Source: Aneurinibacillus sp. Ricciae_BoGa-3 (lineage in GTDB: Bacteria; Bacillota; Bacilli; Aneurinibacillales; Aneurinibacillaceae). From it: a DNA stretch of 64,000 nt. Of this stretch, positions 36,308 through 43,975 are shown piece by piece. Position 1 is the first letter of the stretch. Every line of letters starts with the position of its first letter. The notes under the pieces are model-generated. The model was not told the DNA's origin. It ran no database searches and saw only the letters and a list, made by a program, of their open reading frames with translations. Location of the stretch: NCBI RefSeq assembly GCF_028421645.1, contig NZ_CP116887.1, positions 2,420,001 through 2,484,000 of the forward strand, written 5' to 3'. The translations under genes were made by a program, and so were the position numbers.

Positions 36308-37423
36308 ATGAATCATTCCACAACAAATAAAGCAGCTAGTTTAAAGCACGGCATTATAGATTGTGATGTACATCAGTCAGTAAAAGACTTTAATGATTTA
36401 AAACCTTATATTCCAAGGGTATGGTGGGATCGATTGAGTGCCTATGAGGCAACACTCCCGCTACCCATCTTTAAACCGATTCCACTGAACCGACGTGATG
36501 CAGCACCTGGTAATGGACTACCACCTGGGTCAGACCCACAATTTGCCAAAGTCGATTTACTTGACCGCTACAATATAAGCAAAGCGATTCTGACAGGTAA
36601 CCTGCTTACAGTGTCCGCTCATAATAATCCGGACTACGCGGCAGCAATTGCCTCTGCATTTAACGACTATACTCTGGACAATTGGATACCAACAGATAGT
36701 CGGTGGCTAGCATCTATCGTTGTTGCGACTCAGGATCCTTTATTGGCAGCACGTGAAATTGATCGTCTGGGCTCGCATCCGAAAGTGGTTCAGGTTCTTT
36801 TAACTGATGGATCACGTGAACCCTACGGACAACGTCGATTCTATCCGATTTATAAAGCGGCAGTCCGTAACAATTTAATAATTGCTATACACGGTGGTGG
36901 CCAAGGAGAAGGCATTAATCCCCCAACTTCAGCTGTAGGTTACCCTACGACAAATTTTGAACGCCACAATATCTTAGCGATCCACCAAATGTCACACCTC
37001 AACAGCATGGTCTGTGAAGGCATTTTCGAAACTTTTCCCACGTTAAAAGTAATTTTCATCGAAGGGGGATTAGCGTGGGTACCACATTTGATGTGGAGAA
37101 TGGACAAAAATTTTCGGGCGATGCGAAGCGAAGTTCCATGGTTAAAAAAGAAACCTAGCGAATATATTATTGACCATTGCCGATTTACAACACAGCCTAT
37201 TGAAGAACCGGATAATTATGAACTTATCCAAATGCTTAGAATGATGAGGGCAGAAAAAACAGTGCTGTTTGCAACAGATTACCCACATTGGGATAATGAC
37301 AGACCGTTGTATGTCTTAAATAAACTACCTGAGGATCTGCGCCCACGTGTCGCATATGATAACGCTGCTGAAATCTATCATATAAATAGCAACCATCTTA
37401 ATAAAGAAGGTGAATTAGTATGA
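36308..37423 (+). CDS. Amidohydrolase-family (ACMSD-like) metalloenzyme
   Basis: 371 aa TIM-barrel protein of the amidohydrolase_2 family. It has the metal motif D20-V-H22 near the N-terminus, a barrel His in IIAIHGGGQG, FIEGGLAWVPHLMWRMD, and the C-terminal Asp in LFATDYPHWDND. Relatives are mostly decarboxylases or hydrolases of aromatic or ring-cleavage acids (ACMSD, 6-methylsalicylate decarboxylase type). The exact reaction cannot be read here. GGGAGGTC precedes the ATG. It overlaps the following Rieske gene by four bases. Confidence 0.85.
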   Translation: MNHSTTNKAASLKHGIIDCDVHQSVKDFNDLKPYIPRVWWDRLSAYEATLPLPIFKPIPLNRRDAAPGNGLPPGSDPQFAKVDLLDRYNISKAILTGNLLTVSAHNNPDYAAAIASAFNDYTLDNWIPTDSRWLASIVVATQDPLLAAREIDRLGSHPKVVQVLLTDGSREPYGQRRFYPIYKAAVRNNLIIAIHGGGQGEGINPPTSAVGYPTTNFERHNILAIHQMSHLNSMVCEGIFETFPTLKVIFIEGGLAWVPHLMWRMDKNFRAMRSEVPWLKKKPSEYIIDHCRFTTQPIEEPDNYELIQMLRMMRAEKTVLFATDYPHWDNDRPLYVLNKLPEDLRPRVAYDNAAEIYHINSNHLNKEGELV

Positions 37424-37773
37424 TGAAATACGATGCAGCCAATGTTGGGGAGATAGAAGTGGGGAGTTGTAAGATTGTAAGCATCGAGGGACGAAGTATC
37501 GGTATTTACTATGACGGTGAGAATTATTTTGCCATCCGTAATGTATGTCCCCATGAACAAGCAGAATTGTGTAAAGGTAAAATTACAGGAACCACATTGA
37601 CGTCCAAACCACATGAATATATTTACGGAATGGATGGAGAAATTTTGGTTTGTCCCTGGCATGGATGGGAGTTCAATATTAAGACTGGGGAGTCACTCGT
37701 CGATCCTAATCGGTACAAAGTAAAAGTTTATCATGTATCTGTTGAAAATAATAGAATTATGTTACACATCTGA
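37420..37773 (+). CDS. Single-domain Rieske [2Fe-2S] protein
   Basis: 117 aa ferredoxin-like protein with both Rieske ligand pairs, C43-P-H45 and C78-P-W-H81, and the usual GWEFNIKTG continuation. A longer spacer (32 residues) than in typical oxygenase ferredoxins separates the pairs. Its start overlaps the amidohydrolase stop (ATGATGA), so the two are translationally coupled. No oxygenase or reductase is encoded next to it. It may donate electrons to an oxygenase elsewhere, possibly the one at 56248, or act with the amidohydrolase. Confidence 0.88.
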   Translation: MMKYDAANVGEIEVGSCKIVSIEGRSIGIYYDGENYFAIRNVCPHEQAELCKGKITGTTLTSKPHEYIYGMDGEILVCPWHGWEFNIKTGESLVDPNRYKVKVYHVSVENNRIMLHI

Positions 37774-37823
37774 GATAAAATAATAAGTAGATAAGTGAGA
37801 GATGTAAAACATTAATCATTCCG

Positions 37824-37849
37824 GCACTTTGATAGCATGATCAAAGTGC
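37824..37849 (+). terminator. Hairpin after the Rieske gene
   Basis: GCACTTTGAT pairs perfectly with ATCAAAGTGC across six bases. The T tract is poor. Confidence 0.7.
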
Positions 37850-37936
37850 TGTACTTATGTTATGGTTTGGACAAAATTCACTCTGGCTAGCATAGCCAAA
37901 TTAGAGACATTGAATGAGAACTTGGGGGAGATAATC

Positions 37937-38692
37937 ATGTGGAATAACTATTTGTCCTTTGCGAAAGAGCTTGTTAAGGAATGTGGGGAAATAATTAAAG
38001 CAAATGCCGGAAATGCTGGTACTGAAACGTTCAAAAGCAAGACTGACATTGTGACAGCAATGGACCTGGAGGCGGAAAATTGGATGATTAAGCGCATTCA
38101 GGAACACTTCCCTGAACATAGAATCTTTAGTGAAGAAGTGGGGGCGATTGGCAATTCCGGTGACTTCGAGTGGGTGATCGATCCCATCGATGGAACTGTG
38201 AATTATTCCGTTGGCCTTCCGTTCTATGGAATCTCCCTTGCTTTAGTTCACAGCGGACAAACGGTAGTAGCGGCCACTTCGCTGCCTGCCCTTGGAGAAA
38301 TATTCTGGGCAAGCGCAGGAGGAGGAGCATTTTTAAATGGGAAAAAAATTAAGGTTCGAGACGCCTCCCTGGCAGAGGCATTTGTTTCTTTTGGGGATTT
38401 CTCGAAAGAAGGAAATCGGCAGAGTAACCACTGCCGGCTCGCCGCGTTAAGCGCCATCGCCAATGAGGTGTTCCGCATCCGTATGGTTGGGTCAGCTGCA
38501 TTATCTTTGGCGTACATTGCGTGTGGTCGTTTAGATGCAGCCGTCTATGTCCGCCCGAATCGCTATGACGTCGTTGGCGGTATGCTTCTGATACAGGAAG
38601 CAGGCGGTATACGGTGTGAAAAAGCAGGCTATACGGTATATGGCAGCCAAAAAGTAACGAATCCGTTGGCAGAGCTGTTGCCTGAGTTATAA
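37937..38692 (+). CDS. Inositol monophosphatase family protein
   Basis: Mg-dependent phosphatase of 251 aa. It has the metal-site motifs FSEEVGA and WVIDPIDGTVNYS; the second C-terminal motif reads NRYDVVGGMLLIQEAGG, where most members have WD-x-A-(A/G). The substrate could be inositol phosphate, a sugar phosphate or a nucleotide. I chose the ATG at 37937 behind GGGGGAG; the frame is open further upstream but without a signal. It is monocistronic. Confidence 0.9.
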   Translation: MWNNYLSFAKELVKECGEIIKANAGNAGTETFKSKTDIVTAMDLEAENWMIKRIQEHFPEHRIFSEEVGAIGNSGDFEWVIDPIDGTVNYSVGLPFYGISLALVHSGQTVVAATSLPALGEIFWASAGGGAFLNGKKIKVRDASLAEAFVSFGDFSKEGNRQSNHCRLAALSAIANEVFRIRMVGSAALSLAYIACGRLDAAVYVRPNRYDVVGGMLLIQEAGGIRCEKAGYTVYGSQKVTNPLAELLPEL

Positions 38693-38729
38693 AATAGCGT
38701 AGAGGTGGAAGTTAGTTAACTCGCTTAGG

Positions 38730-38757
38730 CGCAGACAACAGTCTGTGTCTTTTTTAT
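38730..38757 (+). terminator. Terminator after the phosphatase gene
   Basis: GCAGAC and GTCTGT enclose AACA and are followed by a run of Ts. Confidence 0.8.
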
Positions 38758-39320
38758 TTTATTCCTTCATAGATCCGAAGAGGTGGAACATTATACAAGC
38801 AATATTCGTCATGTACTTGGGTAAAATGCCGGTCCATATGGTGTTTTAAATGATTATTTTTTTGATAAAAAGTTTGGTAACAAAGAAATTTTCCACCCTT
38901 TGAGAGGGCTTCTGATGTAACGGATACAATTTGATCTCTTAATTGATCGTTAAAGAAGGAAAAGGGGATACCGGACAAAATATAAGTTGCCTTGTTTTCG
39001 CCGGAGTCATTTAGGATATCTAATATATTTTCCGCACTGTCGTGGTAAATAGTGATCTGGTGGCTCTTATACTTTTGTCGTAAAACTGAAACGAAACTTT
39101 TGTTTCGTTCAACCACGATGATTCGAGATTCAGGACATAGCCGGGACAGAATATAATCGGTAAATACGCCGGTCGCTGGTCCATATTCAACGATGACATT
39201 TTTCTGGGTAAAATCCATCTTTGAACAGACTTTTTTTACTCCATACAACGAAGTAGGCATTAGCGAAGCAACCTGTTTATCTTTCAACATATTTTTTATA
39301 TAGTCATAAGTTTGGATCAT
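38754..39320 (-). CDS. Class I SAM-dependent methyltransferase
   Basis: 188 aa Rossmann methyltransferase with motif I VEYGPATGVFTDYIL, an acidic motif II end (IIVVERN) and a motif IV-like ILSGIPFSFFNDQLR. This resembles the phospholipid N-methyltransferase and rRNA adenine dimethylase group. The acceptor is unknown. AGAGGG precedes the ATG. Confidence 0.8.
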   Translation of the reverse strand: MIQTYDYIKNMLKDKQVASLMPTSLYGVKKVCSKMDFTQKNVIVEYGPATGVFTDYILSRLCPESRIIVVERNKSFVSVLRQKYKSHQITIYHDSAENILDILNDSGENKATYILSGIPFSFFNDQLRDQIVSVTSEALSKGGKFLCYQTFYQKNNHLKHHMDRHFTQVHDEYCLYNVPPLRIYEGIK

Positions 39321-39533
39321 ACAATAAACCCTCTTTTTTTAAAGATGCTAGGTAATCTGGCACGTTACTTTAAATGCGTGCGATTTAGACAATAGATTAT
39401 TACTTTACTCAGGAACTTAATGTTAGCATTCCATTTATTTGTAACAATATACAAAAACAAGACACCATCATATAAAAGCAACAGTCTGTATGGTCGAAAA
39501 ACGGTCATTAAATTTCTAAAAAAATAAACGTTG

Positions 39534-39568
39534 CAAAAAAAATGCCCGTAGCACATAACCTACGGGCA
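39534..39568 (-). terminator. Terminator of the SDR gene
   Basis: TGCCCGTAG pairs perfectly with CTACGGGCA. On the minus strand a run of Ts follows, about 150 bases after the SDR stop. The rest of 39321-39720 shows nothing that I can assign. Confidence 0.85.
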
Positions 39569-39720
39569 GTGAGAAAGAACGAGATTAATTTAAATTACAG
39601 TAACATTATATCACTTGAATAAGTAAAAAACGATGTTTCCAGTTAAATGCCAGAAATGGAAGCTGCAGAAGGTGACTTTGTACAGAAAAGCTTCTGAGAG
39701 TCCATTGGACGAACATACTA

Positions 39721-40620
39721 TTATGTTTCCGTTATGATACCACCGTTGACATGCAGCACCTGTCCCGTAACGAAAGAGGAATCGTCCGACGCCAAATATA
39801 TGTAGGTTGGCGCAAGTTCGAACGGCTGGCCGGCGCGCTTCATGGGTGTTTCCAAACCGAACGTTTTTACATAATCGGCCGGATAACTGGAAACGATGAG
39901 CGGTGTCCAAATGGGCCCTGGTGCCACGGCGTTCACCCGGATGCCATGGCCAACTAATTGAAGTGCCAGTGAACGGGTGAACGAGACGATCGCACCTTTT
40001 GTCGAAGAATAATCAACAAGCAAAGGAGCGCCCGCATATGCTGTCACGGATGCCGTCGATATAATTGAACTTCCCGGTTTCAGGTATGGAAACCCGGCCT
40101 TCGTCATGTAGAAATGCGGAAAAATGTTAGTTCGGTACGTATCCTCGAGTTGTTCTTCAGAAATATCCAAAATGCTTTCTTGGGGAAACTGAACTGCTTG
40201 ATTTAAAATAAGCACGTCAAGCTTTCCGTACACCTCCAGTGTTTCCCTTACCACTTGCTGGCAAAATACAGGTTTGCGCAAATCACCTTCGATCAGCAGG
40301 CAACGGCGCCCGTAATACTCCACCATCTGCTTAGTCACTTCGGCGTCCTCGCGTTCATACAAGTAGGCGATGGCTATATCCGCCCCTTCTTTTGCGAAGC
40401 CGATTGAGATGGCGCGGCCGATGCCGCTGTCGCCCCCAGTAATAATGGCGATTTTCCCCTCCAATTTTCCACTTCCCTTGTATTTGGGATTATCGGAAAT
40501 TGGGGCCGGGTTCATTAAATACTCCAAACCAGGCTGTACATCCTGATGTTGCGGCGGAAAAGTGATCGGCACCTGCCGACAGCGTGTCTCATAACTGTAA
40601 TACGGATACATTGGAATCAT
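39721..40620 (-). CDS. Short-chain dehydrogenase/reductase
   Basis: 299 aa NAD(P)-dependent oxidoreductase. The glycine-rich motif TGGDSGIGRAI comes after a 55-residue N-terminal extension rich in Tyr and Pro. The active-site segment is YSSTKGA, and the C-terminal VLHVNGGIITET is family-typical. It belongs to the extended-N-terminus group (YhdF/YhxC-like) often induced by general stress. AAAGGATG precedes the ATG. The substrate is unknown. Confidence 0.9.
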   Translation of the reverse strand: MIPMYPYYSYETRCRQVPITFPPQHQDVQPGLEYLMNPAPISDNPKYKGSGKLEGKIAIITGGDSGIGRAISIGFAKEGADIAIAYLYEREDAEVTKQMVEYYGRRCLLIEGDLRKPVFCQQVVRETLEVYGKLDVLILNQAVQFPQESILDISEEQLEDTYRTNIFPHFYMTKAGFPYLKPGSSIISTASVTAYAGAPLLVDYSSTKGAIVSFTRSLALQLVGHGIRVNAVAPGPIWTPLIVSSYPADYVKTFGLETPMKRAGQPFELAPTYIYLASDDSSFVTGQVLHVNGGIITET

Positions 40621-40843
40621 CGTGAATCATCCTTTGCTCTTATAGTCAAAAACAAAATATTCGCTCAGTATCCGATTGGTGCCCATGATGCCACACTTGA
40701 TTCTAATTACCGGGATGAGGATAGTTTATTGAGGATAATAGTGGACGCGTTACATTCGTTTAACGTCCTGAGAAAAAAAGTATGAAATACATTTTGTAGC
40801 AAATAGTAACATCGTGCGAAATTTAATTGTAAGGAGAGTTTAT

Positions 40844-41083
40844 ATGAAGAATCAACAACTGAACACAGTGAATAATAATCTCAGTCAAGCAGTAGATAAG
40901 TCTCAACAATCCATTGTTCAATCGTTTCAAGATGATGTAACTGCGGCAAAGGACGAACTTGCACAGGCTCAAGCAACAGGAATTCAGGATGCCATTGACA
41001 ATGCAAAGGAAGAAGTTAATCGAACCAAAACCCAATTAACACAAGCTCAGAACACCGTTACTAATACTTCTCAGCAAAAATAA
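40844..41083 (+). CDS. Small Gln-rich coiled-coil protein
   Basis: 79 aa, no signal peptide, almost entirely helical. It contains repeated AKDELAQAQ, AKEEVNRTKT and QLTQAQNT units. It resembles the 105 aa protein at 24148 in composition and repeat style. AAGGAGAG precedes the ATG and a terminator follows, so it is a single-gene unit. The function is unknown. Confidence 0.7.
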   Translation: MKNQQLNTVNNNLSQAVDKSQQSIVQSFQDDVTAAKDELAQAQATGIQDAIDNAKEEVNRTKTQLTQAQNTVTNTSQQK

Positions 41084-41111
41084 TCGCACGAATTGATAAA
41101 GAATCGAACAA

Positions 41112-41149
41112 GCGCTTACCGTTATTCACTGGTAGGCGTTATTATTTTT
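41112..41149 (+). terminator. Terminator after the coiled-coil gene
   Basis: GCGCTTACC (41112-41120) pairs with GGTAGGCGT (41131-41139) with two wobbles, followed by a T-rich stretch. Confidence 0.75.
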
Positions 41150-41357
41150 AGGTAAGTACCGTGGAGCGAAACTGGCAGGAGTACCAAATTCACCGTCGGA
41201 TACTCTGCCTATCGCCATAAGTTTAAGTATGGAAATATCGTTGTGTTAAATCGATAAATATGGGGGATTACATTTTTAATCCGCTTTGCCCAATCGATTC
41301 CGAATGCTTGCTCATACGTTGTAAGTAAAGGAATTTATTCAGCAGGAGGCAATACCA

Positions 41358-41660
41358 TTGAAAGTAGGTGATTGGGTCCATACCATCCATGAAAAACATA
41401 AAATAACAGGCTTTATAACGGAAACGAATGACAAAATGGTAAGGATTTTCGTGACTATACCAAAAAATTATGGGGTGCTTGTTGTCAATAGAAACCTTAT
41501 CTTGAAACCTAGTTTGTTGATACATCCGAAAGACTTACCAAGCTTAATTGATTTTTCTCTTGATACAAATGACAGAGAGTGGTTCTATCGTTTAGTAAGA
41601 GAACTCAAATTGTGGAATACTCCAGGAATAACAAAAGGTGTATTATGGTCAGATGATTAG
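41358..41660 (+). CDS. IDEAL-domain-like small protein
   Basis: 100 aa starting at a TTG behind AGCAGGAGG. The N-terminal half (about 1-50) is beta-rich (VGDWVHTIHEKHKITGFI). The C-terminal LIDFSLDTNDREWFYRLVREL resembles the IDEAL domain of Bacillales proteins, named for a similar motif. The role is unknown; IDEAL domains occur in small regulatory or adaptor proteins such as ComK-associated ones. Confidence 0.6.
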   Translation: MKVGDWVHTIHEKHKITGFITETNDKMVRIFVTIPKNYGVLVVNRNLILKPSLLIHPKDLPSLIDFSLDTNDREWFYRLVRELKLWNTPGITKGVLWSDD

Positions 41661-41719
41661 TTGAAATACAAAATCGTTCCTGCTGGGAGCCTTTATTTGT
41701 GGTTGGTAATCTGATTAAG

Positions 41720-41796
41720 TGTCACTTTCTACGTAGGATGTAGGTGACATGGGGGTACGTAGCTAATTTTGAGCCTTCAATGGCTCTTTTTATTTT
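41720..41796 (+). ncRNA. Structured element with terminator after the IDEAL gene
   Basis: TGTCAC (41720-41725) pairs with GTGACA (41744-41749) and encloses CTAC/GTAG. A second hairpin, GAGCC-TTCAAT-GGCTC (41771-41786), is followed by a run of Ts. The second is an intrinsic terminator. The first is unexplained and could belong to a short RNA or the mRNA 3' end. Confidence 0.45.
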
Positions 41797-42109
41797 GTCC
41801 ATGACTCATCTTCATTAAAAGCCTTTATTGTATTCTACAATATTAACAAATGCAACGCAAATTGCTAATGATACTGGTTCGATAAGTAAGATTACCAAGT
41901 TTATACTACAAGGTGTCATAGTAAAAAATTCATAAGATTTTTGCGTCTTGGATGCCAGTGAGCAGCCCGGTAAGGGATTAATCCACTTAAATACCACTGA
42001 AGAAGGCTAATAACATCCGTTAAATGGAAAAATGAAGAAGCTCCACAGCTTGGCTATACATGATACGATATATATGCAACAAGAAATACACATTAAACGG
42101 AGGTCCTTT

Positions 42110-42724
42110 ATGAAGAAAATTATTCCATTAACGTTCATTGGTGTGCTTGCCTTTACTAATGTCGCATTCGCTCACAGTTCATATGTGCCTAAATTTAAAG
42201 TAAATGCGCATGCAAAGGTAACAACATCCGCTCCTAGTCAACAAACAGATGTGCAGCCTTCCACAGCAGCTCCTGTTCAACAAGCTGCTATGCAACCTTC
42301 TGCACCAGCTCCTGTTCAACAAGCTGTTGTGCAACCTTCTGCACCAGTTTATTCTGCAAATGGAGTAGTACAAACGGCTAAATCGATTGTGGGGCGCGGA
42401 CATTACGCTCACACATATGATCCTGCACATTTAACATTCGATTGTTCAGGATTTACGTATTACGTATTCCAGCAGAACGGAATCAATCTACATAGTAAGA
42501 GTCCAGCGGGTCAAATGAGCCAGGGGCAGTATGTGCCAAAGTCACAACTGCAGCCAGGTGATCTTGTTTTCTTCGGATCCGCAAGCCATGTGCAGCATGT
42601 GGCCATTTACGTAGGGAACGGACAAGTAGTAGACGCGGCCAATTCGCAGCGCGGCGTAACATACAGCAATCTAAGCTGGTCCTGGTATACAAATAGCTAT
42701 TTAACTGCCAGACGTGTTCGATAA
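42110..42724 (+). CDS. Secreted NlpC/P60 peptidoglycan endopeptidase
   Basis: 204 aa with a signal peptide (MKKIIPLTFIGVLAFTNVAF), a Pro/Gln/Ala/Val linker made of two-and-a-half repeats of PAPVQQAAxQPSA, and a C-terminal NlpC/P60 domain. The catalytic Cys is in FDCSGFTYYVF and the His in HVQHVAIYVGNG. It should cut D-gamma-Glu to diamino-acid bonds in stem peptides. I chose the ATG at 42110 behind GGAGGT. The 41797-42109 leader is long and may be structured. Confidence 0.92.
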   Translation: MKKIIPLTFIGVLAFTNVAFAHSSYVPKFKVNAHAKVTTSAPSQQTDVQPSTAAPVQQAAMQPSAPAPVQQAVVQPSAPVYSANGVVQTAKSIVGRGHYAHTYDPAHLTFDCSGFTYYVFQQNGINLHSKSPAGQMSQGQYVPKSQLQPGDLVFFGSASHVQHVAIYVGNGQVVDAANSQRGVTYSNLSWSWYTNSYLTARRVR

Positions 42725-42742
42725 ATAACATAAGCACGCTAG

Positions 42743-42785
42743 AAGAGCTTGAGATCGATAGAATCACAAGCTCTTTCTTTTTTTC
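42743..42785 (+). terminator. Terminator after the NlpC/P60 gene
   Basis: AAGAGCTTG (42743-42751) pairs with CAAGCTCTT (42767-42775), followed by a T-rich tail. Confidence 0.85.
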
Positions 42786-42891
42786 CTGATGTACTATATC
42801 CCTACAAGACAAGCACAGGGATAAGGCATGATAAGTCTACTTCCGGACATCAGATAAATTATGCAGAGAAAAGAAAAATGATGATTACTTG

Positions 42892-42920
42892 TTGTTATTT
42901 GGCAATGCCTATGCTATAAT
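42892..42920 (+). promoter_or_regulatory. Extended -10 promoter of the cold-shock gene
   Basis: TTGTTA, a 17-base spacer and TGCTATAAT (extended -10) give a good sigma-A promoter and predict a leader of about 145 bases. Confidence 0.75.
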
Positions 42921-42953
42921 TCATTTAAAGCTTAAATATGTATTGATGTTTAT

Positions 42954-43014
42954 AATTCACATGTTATCAGGAGTTATATTTTCGATGTATATGTCTCGTG
43001 ATAATATGTGAATT
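42954..43014 (+). promoter_or_regulatory. Long stem in the cold-shock mRNA leader
   Basis: Positions 42954-42969 pair with 42999-43014 over 16 bp with one wobble, around a 29-nt loop. Long structured leaders are a known feature of cold-shock mRNAs, where they act in temperature-dependent translation. The role here is inferred from position. Confidence 0.6.
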
Positions 43015-43072
43015 TTTATTTTCTACGGTAAATATCAAAAACATATTATAATAAATCTTTTGGAGGTTCTTA

Positions 43073-43273
43073 ATGAACACAGGTACAGTAAAATGGTTTA
43101 ATGCAGAAAAAGGTTTTGGGTTTATTGAAGTCGAAGGTGGAGAAGATGTATTTGTACATTTTTCTGCAATCACTGGAGATGGATTTAAATCTCTTGAAGA
43201 AGGACAGCGAGTAAGTTTTGACATTACCCAAGGTAACCGCGGAGCTCAAGCTGCAAACGTTGTAAAGTTATAA
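43073..43273 (+). CDS. Cold-shock protein, CspA family
   Basis: 66 aa single OB-fold RNA chaperone with both RNA-binding motifs ([10 protein letters not shown] for RNP1 and VFVHFSAI for RNP2). TTGGAGGTT precedes the ATG. It is close to Bacillus CspB/C/D, but I cannot say which. A terminator follows. Confidence 0.95.
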   Translation: MNTGTVKWFNAEKGFGFIEVEGGEDVFVHFSAITGDGFKSLEEGQRVSFDITQGNRGAQAANVVKL

Positions 43274-43287
43274 ACTGTAAACTGTTA

Positions 43288-43320
43288 GGCTGTTAACAAC
43301 CATGTTAGCAGCCTTTTTTA
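43288..43320 (+). terminator. Terminator of the cold-shock gene
   Basis: GGCTG and CAGCC enclose a TAACA/TGTTA inner stem, followed by six Ts. Confidence 0.85.
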
Positions 43321-43342
43321 ATGTATAAGCGTACTATGTCAA

Positions 43343-43441
43343 CCCCGTGTGACTTCAACCTCCATATATGGTGTGTTGGTGATAAGATTGAAGTTCCCTG
43401 TCAGGTACTTTTATCTTACTTGAAGTCGCCGGGGATTTTTT
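43343..43441 (+). ncRNA. Candidate structured RNA with terminator-like closing stem
   Basis: CCCCG (43343-43347) and CGGGG, then GACTTCAA (43351-43358) and TTGAAGTC (43420-43427), form a closing stem followed directly by six Ts. Inside, CCATATATGG is one small hairpin. TAAGAT/ATCTTA and AAGT/ACTT form another, with CCTG/CAGG near its tip. The shape is a three-way junction of about 100 nt. It lies between the cold-shock terminator and the next gene, has no reading frame, and matches no family that I recognise. Confidence 0.5.
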
Positions 43442-43636
43442 GTGTTGAATAATGGTAATTTCATTATTTCATACACCAGACAGTATAATCTTTTATTACA
43501 TAGACAAGCGTAATTCGATGTTCAGTGAAACCAGGCTATTCCACTAGTTAAAGAAGGGTATTCATCTAACACTCGTCCTTACTCAGCTGCATAGTATGAA
43601 ACGTAGTTAAATCCTTTGAACATGGGAGGAGATAGC

Positions 43637-43723
43637 ATGAGTTTTTTTGGTGAAAGAGAAGAAATTGGGGTCATTCTTGTCCTCTTCATTCTGTTAGTCA
43701 TTATCGCGTGTGCTTGTGATTAA
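43637..43723 (+). CDS. YjcZ-family sporulation peptide
   Basis: 28 aa peptide with a short charged N-terminus (MSFFGEREEIG) and one hydrophobic helix ending in the Cys-rich tail IIACACD. GGGAGGAG precedes the ATG. The size and the pattern Phe/Gly-rich head, VILVLFILLVII helix match the tiny YjcZ sporulation proteins. Confidence 0.75.
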   Translation: MSFFGEREEIGVILVLFILLVIIACACD

Positions 43724-43754
43724 TTGAATAACCAATTTATCCAAGTAAAAGGAA

Positions 43755-43785
43755 AGCCCACCTGAGGTCAGGTGGGCTACTTTAC
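43755..43785 (+). terminator. Terminator after the YjcZ gene
   Basis: AGCCCACCTGA pairs perfectly with TCAGGTGGGCT across two bases, with flanking A/T complementarity. Confidence 0.88.
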
Positions 43786-43796
43786 CATAATGCGTC

Positions 43797-43880
43797 TGCA
43801 AGAAGTCGTCTCTTGCACCAATTTGTACTACACAAAAAGTCATTCGTTCTGTAAATATTGCAGAATGGATGGCTTTTTTT
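43797..43880 (+). promoter_or_regulatory. Two-hairpin leader/attenuator candidate before the activase gene
   Basis: TGCAAGA (43797-43803) and TCTTGCA (43811-43817) form a perfect hairpin. Then 43838-43851 pairs with 43861-43874 (wobbles included), followed by seven Ts. It starts only 12 bases after the previous terminator and ends 95 bases before the activase gene. It could be a small RNA or a transcription attenuator. Confidence 0.45.
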
Positions 43881-43975
43881 GATTACGTGTATCCATAAAG
43901 AATATTTTCACTATGTATATATAACTTACCAAGTAAAAATAATAAATTTATCTTAGCTGGATAAGGAGTAGTTTC

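Noticed and set aside
41815..42030. c-di-AMP riboswitch before the NlpC/P60 gene
   Set aside because: The gene context fits, but the conserved GGGGTGAAT and AGCTAAC blocks are missing. It is kept only as a low-interest finding.
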